Origin: Dactylosporangium siamense
Lineage (GTDB): Bacteria; Actinomycetota; Actinomycetes; Mycobacteriales; Micromonosporaceae
DNA: 64,000 nucleotides
Assembly: GCF_016862795.1 (NCBI RefSeq)
Contig: NZ_BONQ01000151.1
Location: 1-64,000 of the forward strand
Direction: 5' to 3'
Of the stretch, positions 25,124 through 34,067 are shown piece by piece (position 1 is the stretch's first letter; each line of letters starts with the position of its first letter). The notes below the pieces were generated by a model. The model saw only the letters and a program-made list of their open reading frames with translations. It did not search any database and was not told where the DNA came from. The position numbers and the translations under genes are program-made.

Positions 25124-25540
25124 ATGACTGAGCTGCCCGTCGACCAGCGTGAGTACAACCGCAAGCTGATCGCCGAGTTCCGCGCCTCCGGGCGAAGGAT
25201 CGAGGACCGGCCGCTCCTGCTGCTCACCACCGCCGGCCGCAGGAGCGGGCAGCCGCGCACGACGCCGATGATGTACATCCGCGTCGACGACGGCATGTAT
25301 GTCATCGCCTCGAACGCGGGCGCCGTCAATGACCCGGACTGGTTCCGCAACCTGGTCGCCGAGCCGGCCGTCACCGTGGAGGCGGAGGGCGAGGAGTACG
25401 CCGCTGTCGCCCGCCCCGTCGCCGATGAGGACCGGCCCGTGCTCTGGACCAGGATCTGTGAGCGCTACCCGTTCTTCACCGAGCACCAGAACGGCGTCGA
25501 GCGGAAGATCCCCGTGGTCGAGCTGCTCAGACGGGGCTGA
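25124..25540 (+). CDS. Deazaflavin (F420)-dependent nitroreductase-family oxidoreductase
   Basis: 138 residues, the normal size for the Ddn-like split-barrel family. LLLLTTAGRRSGQPRTTPMMY, YVIASNAGAVNDPDWFRNL and YPFFTEHQ are characteristic. These enzymes use F420H2 to reduce varied substrates; the physiological one is usually unknown. ATG start. The 3' end overlaps the convergent small gene by 14 bp. Confidence 0.9.
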   Translation: MTELPVDQREYNRKLIAEFRASGRRIEDRPLLLLTTAGRRSGQPRTTPMMYIRVDDGMYVIASNAGAVNDPDWFRNLVAEPAVTVEAEGEEYAAVARPVADEDRPVLWTRICERYPFFTEHQNGVERKIPVVELLRRG

Positions 25541-25886
25541 TCACCTTCTCGGGCGTCAGGTGCTCGCGGTTGACGGCCTCCTCGACCAGGTCCCCGGCCC
25601 ACCAGCCGTCGCCGTGGAACTCCTCGGGGATCTCGTCCTCCCACGGATCGAGGCCGAGGCCCTCCATCGCGTCGAACCACGCGTCGCGCCGCGACGCCGG
25701 CAGGCGCCCGCCGCACCACGGGCAGTACCCGATCACCGTCATCGACGTGCCGCCGTCCCGGACCGGCAGCCCGTACTCGTCGAACTTCGCGTCGTAGACC
25801 ACGACCACGTCCGGGTCGTCCTCGCCGTCCTCCGACTCGGACAGGGCCAGTTGAGCACGCATGCCGTCGCAGCAATGTTTACGCAC
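25527..25886 (-). CDS. DUF6980-like small metal-binding protein
   Basis: About 119 residues. It starts (GTG) RKHCCDGM and later has YCPWCGGRLP, two paired-Cys groups likely to hold zinc, with an acidic middle (VVVVYDAKFDEYGLPVRDGGTS). The pattern matches DUF6980 proteins; function unknown. The GTG gives the conserved KHCC start, although no ribosome site is seen. Overlaps the convergent F420 gene by 14 bp. Confidence 0.65.
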   Translation of the reverse strand: MRKHCCDGMRAQLALSESEDGEDDPDVVVVYDAKFDEYGLPVRDGGTSMTVIGYCPWCGGRLPASRRDAWFDAMEGLGLDPWEDEIPEEFHGDGWWAGDLVEEAVNREHLTPEKVISPV

Positions 25887-26084
25887 GGCACGCAGTATGG
25901 CGGGCCCGTTCTGTCGGGTGTCCGGCAGGAGGACAACTGTCGTTTCGGGGATAGTCCAGGCCCCTGACCACGGTATACGCTCCCGCCACTGGCACGTTCC
26001 GGGGATTCGACGCCACCAGGGCGCTCCTAGTGTCATCACCTGAATCGCAAATCCACACCCCCCGCCATACCGAGAGGACCCACC

Positions 26085-26495
26085 ATGAGCGAGTACGACG
26101 GCGGCGACACCGGCGCGGACTACGGCCACGTCGAGACCGGCCAGGAGCACGAGTCGCTCGACCAGCTGCACCAGGTCGACGCCAGCGAGTCCGACTACAA
26201 CAACCAGTTCAACGTCTACGAGCAGGACCACGCGTCGGCCGAGAACACCTCGTTCGACCAGGGCCACCACGTCGAGTACAGCAACCCGGACGGCGCGCAC
26301 TACGAGGAGTCGGACTTCACGTCCTACGACCACTCGGCCGCCGAGTCGGACCACGTCTTCGCCGCCGAGGGCAGCGAGTCGTCGCACCAGGCCGAGTTCT
26401 CGCAGCTCGACGCGCTGCAGGCGCAGCTGGACTCCGCGTTCTCGCAGGCCACCGTCATCGACACCGACACCCCGCCGTCGATCGCCGCCGGCTGA
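26085..26495 (+). CDS. Highly acidic low-complexity hypothetical protein
   Basis: 136 residues, unrecognised. Asp, Glu, Ser, His, Tyr and Gln dominate and Lys/Arg are nearly absent, so the predicted charge is very negative. Repeated SE/SD-H and DxxxAE patterns suggest a disordered chain; no Cys, signal peptide or membrane helix. The ATG has GAGGA upstream, and the coding bias is clear. It stands alone, with a strong hairpin terminator 21 bp after the stop. Confidence 0.7.
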   Translation: MSEYDGGDTGADYGHVETGQEHESLDQLHQVDASESDYNNQFNVYEQDHASAENTSFDQGHHVEYSNPDGAHYEESDFTSYDHSAAESDHVFAAEGSESSHQAEFSQLDALQAQLDSAFSQATVIDTDTPPSIAAG

Positions 26496-26516
26496 TCGTC
26501 TGCTTTCGCTCTTTGG

Positions 26517-26546
26517 ACGCCGGCCCGCTACCTCGTGGGCCGGCGT
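26517..26546. terminator. Bidirectional hairpin terminator
   Basis: ACGCCGGCCC at 26517-26526 pairs perfectly with GGGCCGGCGT at 26537-26546 around a 10-nt loop. It follows the acidic-protein gene and overlaps the last codons of the convergent regulator gene. Confidence 0.75.
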
Positions 26547-27517
26547 TCCGCGTTTCGTGGTGTTCCGAGCAGCGCGTCGGCGAGGTCGGTGCGGATGTTG
26601 AGCACAGTACGGCCGTCGCGGTGCGCGGTGACCAGGCCGGCCGCGCGCAGCGCCGCCAGGTGCTGGGAGACGCCGCCGGCGGTCAACCCGGTCCGCGCCG
26701 CGAGGGCCGTCGTCGACGCCGGCGCCGACAGCTCGACCAGCAGCCGCGCCCGGGACCTGCCGAGGACCGCGGCGACCCCGTCCGGCGCGCGGGCGGGCCG
26801 CTCCCACAGCCCGCCCGTACCCCGTGGGGGGTACGCCAACTGGGCGAGCCGCCCCGTCGAAACGGTCAGAATCGACGGCCACACGAACACCGACGGGATC
26901 AGGACGAGCCCGCCGCCGTCGGGCACGTCGTCCGCCGTGCACCACCGTTGCGCGACCGACAGCGTGTCGTCGGCCCATCGCACCTGCTCGTGCAGGTCGT
27001 TGAGCAGGCCGCCGACCCCGTCCGCGGCGAGGGCCCTCGCGCGGGTGAACACCTCCGCCTCGAGCAGCCGCCGGATCCGTGGCCAGTCGGGGGCGAGTGC
27101 CACGTCGAAGTAGTCGCCGAGCTGCGTCGCGAGCCGCTCCAGCAGCCCGTCCGGCGGCTTGTCCAGCGACTTGTCCAGCGGCTTGTCCAGCGGCGCCGCT
27201 CCGGGCCATTGCGCCGCCACCTCCGCTTCCGGGGTGGCGCGCAACGCCTCCAGCTCCGCCGGCAGCTCCGCGAACAGCCCGGCCGGCGCCGGGGTCAGGA
27301 AGTCCGGCACGTACGCCGGGCCCGGCGGCACCAGCCGCCACAGCTCGCTCTCCGTCAGCCGGCCGAGCCGGGGCCTGACCCGGCGGACCCACGGCAGGTG
27401 GATCGCGTGGGCGCCGGGGTCGCGCAGCACGCGGATGCTGGCGATCGTCTCCCACAGCGGCGAGATCGCGAACCGCACCCGGGCGACCCCGCCGGCGGAC
27501 AGTCCGATGGCGACCAT
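26528..27517 (-). CDS. ArsR-family winged-helix regulator (DUF5937-type)
   Basis: About 329 residues. The N-terminal region (VRFAISPLWETIASIRVLRD) matches DUF5937 regulators and the C-terminal ~75 residues form an ArsR-type winged helix (LAARTGLTAGGVSQHLAALRAAGLVTAHRDGR). Residues near 110-122 hold a short repeat, LDKPLDKSLDKP, from a threefold 12-bp DNA repeat. ATG at 27517 lies 54 bp from the divergent PEP mutase family gene, which it probably controls. Confidence 0.8.
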   Translation of the reverse strand: MVAIGLSAGGVARVRFAISPLWETIASIRVLRDPGAHAIHLPWVRRVRPRLGRLTESELWRLVPPGPAYVPDFLTPAPAGLFAELPAELEALRATPEAEVAAQWPGAAPLDKPLDKSLDKPPDGLLERLATQLGDYFDVALAPDWPRIRRLLEAEVFTRARALAADGVGGLLNDLHEQVRWADDTLSVAQRWCTADDVPDGGGLVLIPSVFVWPSILTVSTGRLAQLAYPPRGTGGLWERPARAPDGVAAVLGRSRARLLVELSAPASTTALAARTGLTAGGVSQHLAALRAAGLVTAHRDGRTVLNIRTDLADALLGTPRNAERRPTR

Positions 27518-27571
27518 GCAGTCCAGACTAAAACGTTGGAGCGGCACCGCCGGCGCCGGAAGGATGGCGGC

Positions 27572-28366
27572 ATGACCGACGCCACGCTGTTCCGTTCCCT
27601 GCACAACGCCGCCGACCCGCTCGTCCTCGTCAACGCGTGGGACGCCGCGTCCGCGCGGATCGTCGCCGCCGCCGGCGCCCGAGCGGTCGCCACCACCTCC
27701 GCCGGGGTCGCCTGGACGCTCGGGGTGCCCGACGGCGACGCGCTCACCCGGGACGCGATGCTCGTGCACCTGGCCCGGGTCGTCGCCGCCGTGGACGTGC
27801 CGGTGACTGCGGACGTCGAGTCGGGCTTCGGCACGGACCCGGACGCCGTCGCCGAGACGCTGCGCGGGGTCGCCGCGGCCGGCGCCGTCGGCGTCAACCT
27901 GGAGGACACGCTGCGCGGCGACCGCCCCGGGCTGCGCGACGTCGCCGACCAGGCGGAGCGGATCGCGGCCGCCCGCGCCGCGGCGCCGGACGTCTACATC
28001 AACGCGCGCATCGACACGTACCTGCGCGGCGCGGACGACCTCGACGGCACCCTCGCGCGGGCCCGCGCCTACCTGGACGCCGGGGCGAGCGGGATCTTCG
28101 TGCCCGGCGTCGTGGACGCGGCCACGATCACCGCGCTCGCCGCCGCCATCCCGGCGCCGCTGAACATCCTCGTCGGCCCGGGCGCGCCGTCCGTCGCGGA
28201 GCTCGCCAAGCTGGGCGTGGCCAGGGTCAGCCTCGGCTCGGGCGTGGCGGAGGCGGCCTACACCGTCGCCCGGCGCGTCGCGGAGGAGGCCTTCACCGCG
28301 GGCACGTACACGAGCCTCGACGGCGCCGACGGGTACGGCGACCTCAACGCCCTCATGTCCCGCTAG
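27572..28366 (+). CDS. Isocitrate lyase/PEP mutase superfamily protein
   Basis: 264 residues, typical length. NAWDAASARIVAAAGARAVATTSAGVAW, VPVTADVESGFG, GVNLEDT and YINARIDTY mark the PEP mutase/ICL barrel; the Asp/Glu metal-site residues are present. The KKCGH-type motif of true isocitrate lyases is absent, so a small-molecule C-C or P-C lyase is expected, substrate unknown. ATG with AGGA upstream. Ends three bases before the convergent reductase gene. Confidence 0.88.
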   Translation: MTDATLFRSLHNAADPLVLVNAWDAASARIVAAAGARAVATTSAGVAWTLGVPDGDALTRDAMLVHLARVVAAVDVPVTADVESGFGTDPDAVAETLRGVAAAGAVGVNLEDTLRGDRPGLRDVADQAERIAAARAAAPDVYINARIDTYLRGADDLDGTLARARAYLDAGASGIFVPGVVDAATITALAAAIPAPLNILVGPGAPSVAELAKLGVARVSLGSGVAEAAYTVARRVAEEAFTAGTYTSLDGADGYGDLNALMSR

Positions 28367-28369
28367 CTG

Positions 28370-29500
28370 TCACTGCAGCAGCTTCAGCGCCGTCCTGACC
28401 GGCAGGCGCTCCACGGTGTGTTCGAAGGACGTCTCGCCCAGGCAGAACCGCTCGAACATGCGCCAGCCCGGCGGGGTCCTCAGCATCGCGTGGAAGAGCC
28501 CGGGCCGGCGGCTGAACGTGTCCAGCAGGCGCCGCCCAGCGGTCATCGCCGGGACGAGGGTCCGCTGCACGGCGGTGACGTAGCCGTCGAGGTCGCCGCT
28601 CGCCGCCGCCGCGCCGGCGAGGCTGCCGGAGCGCACCGCGAAGCTGATCCCCTCGCGGGTCCACGGCTCCAGCAGGCCCGCCGCGTCACCGGCCACCAGG
28701 ACCCGGCCGGTCCGCAGCGGCGACGTCGCGGTGCGGCAGCGGGTCAGGTGCCCGGAGTCGTGCACGGGTTCGATGCCGTCCAGGCCGAGCCGGGTGACGA
28801 AGTCGCGCAGGTACCGTTTCGTGCGCTCGCCCTGGCCCCGGGCGGCGATCACGCCGACGGTGAGGACGTCGTCCTTCGGGAACACCCACGCGTAGGAGCC
28901 CGGCAGCGGGCCCCAGTCGATGAGCAGCCGGCCCTTCCAGCGGGCGGCGACGCCGGCCGGCACCGGCAGTTCGACCTCCAGGCCGAGGTCGACCTGGCCG
29001 TACTCGACGCCGGCGTGGCGGGCGGTGATCCCGGACGAGCCGTCGGCGCCGATGACGGTCCGTCCGGTGACGGTTTCGCCGTCCGCCAGCCGTACCACGA
29101 CCGCGTCGCCGGTCTGCTCGAGCGACCGTGCCGTGACCGACTGCCGGACGACCGCACCGGCCTTCTCCGCGGCGACCCGCAGCGCGTCGTCGAACTGCGG
29201 CCGGCGCACCATCAGCAGCAGCGGCCGCCCGCGGCGCCCGGACCGGGCGAACGCCCGCCGGCCGTCGTGGGTGAAGTCGACCCGCGTGATGTGGTCGTCG
29301 GCGGGGATGTCGATGCGGTCCGCGACCGCCTGGAGGGTGAACCCGATCAGCCCGCCGCCGCAGGTCTTGTACCGGGGGTGCACCGCCTTCTCCAGCACCA
29401 GCGTCCTCGCCCCGCCGGCCGCCGCCGCGTGCGCCGCCGACAGTCCGGCCGGTCCCCCGCCGACGACGACCACGTCCCAGTGCTGCTTGGGTTCACTCAC
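28370..29500 (-). CDS. Geranylgeranyl reductase-family FAD-dependent oxidoreductase
   Basis: 376 residues. N-terminal FAD motif DVVVVGGGPAGLSAA (about 9-23), YKTCGGGL, MVRRPQFDDAL and the second FAD motif VLVAGDAAGLLEPWTREG identify the GGR family, which reduces isoprenoid chains (menaquinone or lipid side chains) or acts on related substrates. No partner isoprenoid gene is adjacent. Divergent from the carbonic anhydrase gene by 95 bp. Confidence 0.88.
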   Translation of the reverse strand: MSEPKQHWDVVVVGGGPAGLSAAHAAAAGGARTLVLEKAVHPRYKTCGGGLIGFTLQAVADRIDIPADDHITRVDFTHDGRRAFARSGRRGRPLLLMVRRPQFDDALRVAAEKAGAVVRQSVTARSLEQTGDAVVVRLADGETVTGRTVIGADGSSGITARHAGVEYGQVDLGLEVELPVPAGVAARWKGRLLIDWGPLPGSYAWVFPKDDVLTVGVIAARGQGERTKRYLRDFVTRLGLDGIEPVHDSGHLTRCRTATSPLRTGRVLVAGDAAGLLEPWTREGISFAVRSGSLAGAAAASGDLDGYVTAVQRTLVPAMTAGRRLLDTFSRRPGLFHAMLRTPPGWRMFERFCLGETSFEHTVERLPVRTALKLLQ

Positions 29501-29595
29501 CCGAGCAGCCTAGGAGGTCGGCTTTCACAGGTGAGATTGGCCTCGTGTGATGCAGACGTCATCCGAATGAGTGACCGATCTGTTTCACTGGCGGG

Positions 29596-30084
29596 ATGTC
29601 GGCGATCGACCATCTCATCCACGCCAATGAGCAGTACGCGAGCACCTTCCCGGGCCCGCGTCCGCTGCGCCCGCGCCTGCGGCTGACCGTCATCACGTGC
29701 ATGGACTCGCGCCTGGATCTCTTCGGCGCGCTCGGCCTGGAAATCGGCGACGCGCACCTCATCCGCAACGCCGGCGGCCTGCCGACGGAGGAGGTGCTGC
29801 GCTCTCTCGCGATCAGCCAGCGCCGGCTCGGCACCCGCGAGGTCGTCCTGATCCACCACACCGAGTGCGGCATGCAGGGGTTCGACGACGACGAGTTCCG
29901 CGCGACGCTGTCCGCCGAGACCGGCCGGACGCCGGGCTGGGACGTGCCCGGCTTCAGCGACCTGCACGACACCATGCGTTCCTCGATCGCCACGGTACGT
30001 GAATGCGCCTGGCTGCCACACCGGGAAGACGTGCGCGGGTTCATCTTCGACGTCGGCACCGCGAAGATCGAAGAGGTGCACTGA
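29596..30084 (+). CDS. Beta-class carbonic anhydrase
   Basis: 162 residues. The zinc site is intact: CMDSR (Cys35 with the Asp37/Arg39 pair) and HHTECGM (His88, Cys91). It interconverts CO2 and bicarbonate; the short form resembles mycobacterial-type beta enzymes. ATG start. Ends five bases before the SDR gene, so they are co-transcribed. Confidence 0.93.
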   Translation: MSAIDHLIHANEQYASTFPGPRPLRPRLRLTVITCMDSRLDLFGALGLEIGDAHLIRNAGGLPTEEVLRSLAISQRRLGTREVVLIHHTECGMQGFDDDEFRATLSAETGRTPGWDVPGFSDLHDTMRSSIATVRECAWLPHREDVRGFIFDVGTAKIEEVH

Positions 30085-30089
30085 CCCCG

Positions 30090-30863
30090 GTGCGGTCCTT
30101 CGTTGTCACGGGCGGCGGCCGGGGAGTCGGCCGCGCGGTCGTGACCCGGCTGCTCCGCGACGACGCCTCCGCCGTCGTCGTGCTGGAGCACGACCCGGCG
30201 GCACTGACCTGGGTCGACGACCAGGTTTTTGCGGGGCGGCTCGTGGGACTCACCGGCGACGCCGGTGACGAGGCGGTCACCGAGCGCGCCGCCGACCTCG
30301 CCGAGGCGCGCGGACCCCTCGCGGGCTGGGTCAACAACGCCGCCGTCTTCCGCGACGCGTGGATCGACACGGTGCCGGCGCGCGAGCTCCTCGCCCTGGT
30401 GACGGCGAACCTGGCACCGGCCGTGGCGGGCAGCGCCACCGCCGTGCGCCGCTTCCGCGCGGCCGGCCACGGCGGCGCCGTCGTCAACGTCTCCTCCCAC
30501 CAGGCGCAACGCGCGGTGCGCGGCGCGCTGCCGTACGCGACGGCGAAGGCCGCGATCGAGGGCCTGACCCGCGCCCTCGCCGTCGACCACGGCCCGCACG
30601 GCATCCGGGTCAACGCCGTCGCCCTCGGGTCGATAGGGACCGAACGTTCGGCCTCGTACCTTGCCGCCCGCCCACCGGACGAGGCCGCCCACATCGTGGA
30701 CCAGCTCGCCCAGCTGCACCCGCTGGGGCGGCCCGGCGGCGCGGACGAGGTCGCCGAGGTGGTCGCATTCCTGCTCTCCCCGGCCGCGTCGTTCGTCACC
30801 GGGGCGGTGCTGCCGGTCGACGGCGGCCGCGCCGCCAGGGGCGCCGACCCCGAGTCCCGCTGA
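30090..30863 (+). CDS. Short-chain dehydrogenase/reductase (SDR)
   Basis: 257 residues. [12 protein letters not shown] is the NAD(P)-binding glycine motif, WVNNAAVF the NNAG-like motif, VVNVSSHQ and YATAKAA provide the catalytic Ser/Tyr/Lys, and [10 protein letters not shown] ends the fold. Substrate unknown. GTG start five bases after the carbonic anhydrase stop; no functional link between the two is evident. Confidence 0.92.
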   Translation: MRSFVVTGGGRGVGRAVVTRLLRDDASAVVVLEHDPAALTWVDDQVFAGRLVGLTGDAGDEAVTERAADLAEARGPLAGWVNNAAVFRDAWIDTVPARELLALVTANLAPAVAGSATAVRRFRAAGHGGAVVNVSSHQAQRAVRGALPYATAKAAIEGLTRALAVDHGPHGIRVNAVALGSIGTERSASYLAARPPDEAAHIVDQLAQLHPLGRPGGADEVAEVVAFLLSPAASFVTGAVLPVDGGRAARGADPESR

Positions 30864-30972
30864 GCCTTTTCCGGTTCGGCCGTCGAGTCCGGCGCCGCGA
30901 GGTAAACAGCGGGGGTTCGCGCGAGGGGCGGCAGGCCGCCACGGACGCCGGTGATGCTGCACGATCGATCCC

Positions 30973-31557
30973 ATGCGATACGGGGGGCGGCTGAACCGCA
31001 TCGAGTTCACTGCGCTGATCGACCAGCGGGCGAACCGGATCCGCGCGAGCGCCGCCGCGCTGCCGCTGTACGGGATGGCCGGCTGGACCGGTCCGTGCCG
31101 GATCGGCAGCTGGGCCTGGGACGACGACCGGCTCGTGCACGCGGGGCTGACGTTCGGCGACCCGGCGTCCGGCGGCTGGGTCGAGGTCGTCACCACCGCC
31201 GGCCCGCCGCTGCCGCTGCTCATCGACATGCGGGTCGCGGCCGTGATGCCGCAGCCACCCGAGGACCGCAAGACGTACGAACGCAACCTCCGCGCCGCGT
31301 CGACGCCGGCCCCGCACCGGGTCGGGATCACGGTCGACGGCATCCCGAAGCCATTCCAGCGCTGGCCCGACCAGCAGGTGCTGCCGGCGCGGAAGGGCTG
31401 GCTGGCGGTCCTCGACGAGGTGCCGGGGCTGCTGCTGCGGGTGTCGGACCTGGCACCGGCGGAGATCCGGCTGGCCAGGGTCGGCGACCTGGAGCCCCAC
31501 CTGGTCGGGACCAGGGCGCAGCTGCTCGCCGGCTACGACGCGGACCCTTCCGTCTGA
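30973..31557 (+). CDS. Hypothetical protein
   Basis: 194 residues with good actinomycete codon bias and an ATG start. It appears beta-rich, with many Trp and Pro (WTGPCRIGSWAWDDDR, GWVEVVTTAGPPLP, HRVGITVDG), and no signal peptide or membrane segment. I do not recognise the family. Convergent with the small membrane protein gene. Confidence 0.6.
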   Translation: MRYGGRLNRIEFTALIDQRANRIRASAAALPLYGMAGWTGPCRIGSWAWDDDRLVHAGLTFGDPASGGWVEVVTTAGPPLPLLIDMRVAAVMPQPPEDRKTYERNLRAASTPAPHRVGITVDGIPKPFQRWPDQQVLPARKGWLAVLDEVPGLLLRVSDLAPAEIRLARVGDLEPHLVGTRAQLLAGYDADPSV

Positions 31558-31617
31558 ATGCTTCCCGGCCGCCGTTCCCCGGCCGCTGCTTCCCGGCCGC
31601 CGTTTCCCGATCCGCGC

Positions 31618-32058
31618 TCAGTACCGCGACGCGAGGGCCTGCGCGAAGTTGACCCGCTGCAGTGCCTCGGCGGCGTGCTGCGGCGAGTACACCACCTCCC
31701 GCGCCAGGTAGTGGAACTGCCCCGCCTGCACCGACACGATCATCGGCCCCGACATCGTGTGCGTCTTCGCAGTCAGGAAAAACAACCCGAACAGCAGAAA
31801 CAGACTCAGCCCACAGGTGAACGGCACCATGATCACGGCCAGGATCGCGCACGCCACGCCCAGCCCGATCCCCCAGCCCGCCGTCGTCGTCATCGGCACC
31901 GGCTGCGAGACCACCATCCACCGGCTGCCGTGGATCGGCCAGACCCCGACCGGCGTGTAGATGGCACGACCGTCGACGCGCACGTCACCGATCTGCACAT
32001 CAGGCCCGGTGTAGGCGGGAAGATCACCGCCGCCGCTGTACGGGATGGGCAACGTCAC
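31618..32058 (-). CDS. Hypothetical membrane protein
   Basis: About 146 residues. GTG at 32058 gives a Gly/Pro-rich soluble start, two adjacent membrane helices near residues 60-98 (AGWGIGLGVACAILAVIM and the following FTCGLSLFLLFGLFFL) and a beta-like cytoplasmic end. No family recognised. Upstream for 430 bp there is only low-complexity DNA. Confidence 0.6.
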   Translation of the reverse strand: MTLPIPYSGGGDLPAYTGPDVQIGDVRVDGRAIYTPVGVWPIHGSRWMVVSQPVPMTTTAGWGIGLGVACAILAVIMVPFTCGLSLFLLFGLFFLTAKTHTMSGPMIVSVQAGQFHYLAREVVYSPQHAAEALQRVNFAQALASRY

Positions 32059-32118
32059 GTGAGCATTGTGACGTGTCACCCCCCGCCCGCGGGACCCCCA
32101 CCCGGCCGCCTCGCCCCC

Positions 32119-32470
32119 GGTCACCCGGTCACCCGGTCACCCGGCCAGCATGCCCTGTACCCCCACCGCAGCGCCCGGGTCGGCCCGCGGCGCCGTACCC
32201 CGCCCGCAACGCCCTTTGCCCGACCGCACCGCACCGCACCACCGCACCGCACTGGGCCACTGCACGCACTCGGCCACCGGGCAACTGCGTCACCGCACCG
32301 CACGGCACTGGGCCACTGGGCCACCGCACGCGCTCGGCCACCACGTCGCACTGGGCAACCGGGCCAGTACGTCACCGCACCCCACTGGGCCGCACCGGGC
32401 CACTGCGCCACCGCGCCGCACCGCGCCGCGCCGCGCCGCGCCGGGCCACCGCACCGCCCCTCGCGACAAC
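32119..32470. repeat. Low-complexity repeat region
   Basis: Three tandem copies of the octamer GGTCACCC at 32119-32142, then about 280 bp of degenerate units built from CACCGCACC and ACTGGGCCAC. The plus strand is rich in C and A. Open frames here are repetitive Pro/His/Arg or Ala/Gly strings, so I see no gene between 32059 and 32491. Confidence 0.6.
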
Positions 32471-32491
32471 GGGACACCGCACCGTGCCGCC

Positions 32492-32616
32492 ATGCCCCGG
32501 CCGGGTTGGGCCCGCACCTGGCGGCCGGGCCTGTGGGTAGCGGGTCTGGCGGGCATCGGTGGAGATCTGCTGGTGTTCGGCCTTGATTCCGGTGTGCTGC
32601 TGCCGAATGGGCTGGT
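32492..32616 (+). pseudogene. Possible frameshifted 5' end of the GGDEF gene
   Basis: ATG at 32492 opens a frame reading MPRPGWARTW... and then a hydrophobic segment (WVAGLAGIGGDLLVFGLDSG) that looks like a real membrane helix. It continues naturally into the GGDEF protein only if the frame changes near 32615. The main open frame begins with GTG at 32617. A one-base deletion or a sequence error is suspected. Confidence 0.4.
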
Positions 32617-34002
32617 GTGCTGCGGTACGTCCGCGACGGGGTCGAGCCCGTCCTCGTCCTGCTCGTCATCGCCGTGCTGCGGCACGTCGGGATCGCCGGC
32701 ACCGCGCCCTTCTGGCTGTTGGCGCTGACGCTGCTGCTCGGCATGGCCTATCAGCAGCCCGCCGTCCAGCGTCGCCTCGCCGCCGGTGACCTCTCCCGCC
32801 GTTTGTGGCCCCGGCTCGCGCTCCACATGCTGATGACCTCGGCCGCCATGTACCTGCTCGGTTGGGGGTCGCTGCTCGCCATGGCCCACTTCCACATCAT
32901 GTCGATGCATCTGGAGTGGTCCGGCGCCCGGGCGTGGCGCCCCGCCGTCGTGTCCAGCGCGGTCTGCATCGGGCTCGGCCAGCTCGCGATCGTGGCCGGC
33001 CTGCACAGCTACCTGCCGCAGCCGGAGGTCCACGGTGTCGCCGCCCTGGTCATCGTCGGGGTCGCCACGACCGGGCGGACCCTCGGCCGATCCGTCGCGC
33101 GGCAGGAACGCGCGGAGGCCGCCCTGCGCAGCAACGCCGACCGCTTCCGGGTCCTCGTCCAGGACTCGTCCGACATCATCACCGTCAGCACCGCGCAGGG
33201 CGACATCACCTATGTCAGCTCCGCCGCCGACCACGTCGTCGGCGTGCCCGCAGAGCAGCTTCTCGGCCGTGGCTTCTGGTCCCTCATCCATCCCGACGAC
33301 GTCGCCGCCGCCCGCGCCCTGCACACCCGGGTCCTCGCCGCCGGGCCCCACGACAGCCAGCGCGGCGAGCTGCGCGTCCGTTCCGCCGGCGGTGAGTGGC
33401 GCTGGCACGAGATCAGCTCCCGGAATCTCCTCGACCACCCGGCGGTCCGCGGCATCGTCGGTCATCACCGTGACATCACCGAACGCCGCGCCGCCCGCGA
33501 ACGCATCGAATACCAGGCGACCCACGACGCTCTGACCGGGCTCGTCAATGCCCAGACCTTCGTGCCCGCCCTGGAACGCGCCCTGGCCGACCACGCCGGC
33601 CCTCTCGGCCTGCTGTTTCTCGACCTGGACGGCTTCAAGCAGGTCAACGACACTCTCGGGCATCACGTCGGCGACGATCTGCTCACCGAGATCGGCCACC
33701 TGATCCGCTCCGCCACGAACCCGCGGGACGTCGTCGGCAGGCTCGGCGGCGACGAGTTCGGCGTCCTGCTCCCCCACGTCGCCGACCCGGCCGCCGCGCT
33801 CGCCGTGGCCCGCCGCATCGTCACCGCCATCGACCGCGACCTGTCCGTCGCCGGACACCGCGTCCGCGTCGGTTGCAGCATCGGCGTCGCGATGAGCACG
33901 CCCGGTGTCGACGCCAAGGACCTGCTCCGCCAGGCGGACCTCGCCATGTACGAAACCAAACGCCTCCGCCGCAATGGCTGCCAGCTCTTCGTCGCGGCGT
34001 AG
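32617..34002 (+). CDS. Membrane-anchored PAS-GGDEF diguanylate cyclase
   Basis: 461 residues in the present frame. Several membrane helices (about 8-165), a PAS domain (about 175-295, DRFRVLVQDSSDIITVS ... VVGHHRDITERR-like) and a GGDEF domain with an intact GGDEF (about 377-381) and LFLDLDGFKQVNDTLGH. It should make cyclic di-GMP, a signal controlling development in actinomycetes. No RxxD inhibitory site is obvious upstream of GGDEF. The first helix probably lies in another frame (32492..32616), so the N-terminus is doubtful. Confidence 0.85.
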   Translation: MLRYVRDGVEPVLVLLVIAVLRHVGIAGTAPFWLLALTLLLGMAYQQPAVQRRLAAGDLSRRLWPRLALHMLMTSAAMYLLGWGSLLAMAHFHIMSMHLEWSGARAWRPAVVSSAVCIGLGQLAIVAGLHSYLPQPEVHGVAALVIVGVATTGRTLGRSVARQERAEAALRSNADRFRVLVQDSSDIITVSTAQGDITYVSSAADHVVGVPAEQLLGRGFWSLIHPDDVAAARALHTRVLAAGPHDSQRGELRVRSAGGEWRWHEISSRNLLDHPAVRGIVGHHRDITERRAARERIEYQATHDALTGLVNAQTFVPALERALADHAGPLGLLFLDLDGFKQVNDTLGHHVGDDLLTEIGHLIRSATNPRDVVGRLGGDEFGVLLPHVADPAAALAVARRIVTAIDRDLSVAGHRVRVGCSIGVAMSTPGVDAKDLLRQADLAMYETKRLRRNGCQLFVAA

Positions 34003-34067
34003 GCCGCAGCTTCGCGACCCCTGCGGCGGTGCCGAGAACAGGACGGCGGGGACGGCACAGGCGCGGT

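Noticed and set aside
23531-25486. Long minus-strand open frame opposite the recQ-like gene
   Set aside because: Antisense of an obvious helicase; composition is that of a shadow frame.
32150-32470. Frames rich in His/Pro/Thr before the GGDEF gene
   Set aside because: Translation of degenerate repeats; no ribosome site and no family resemblance.
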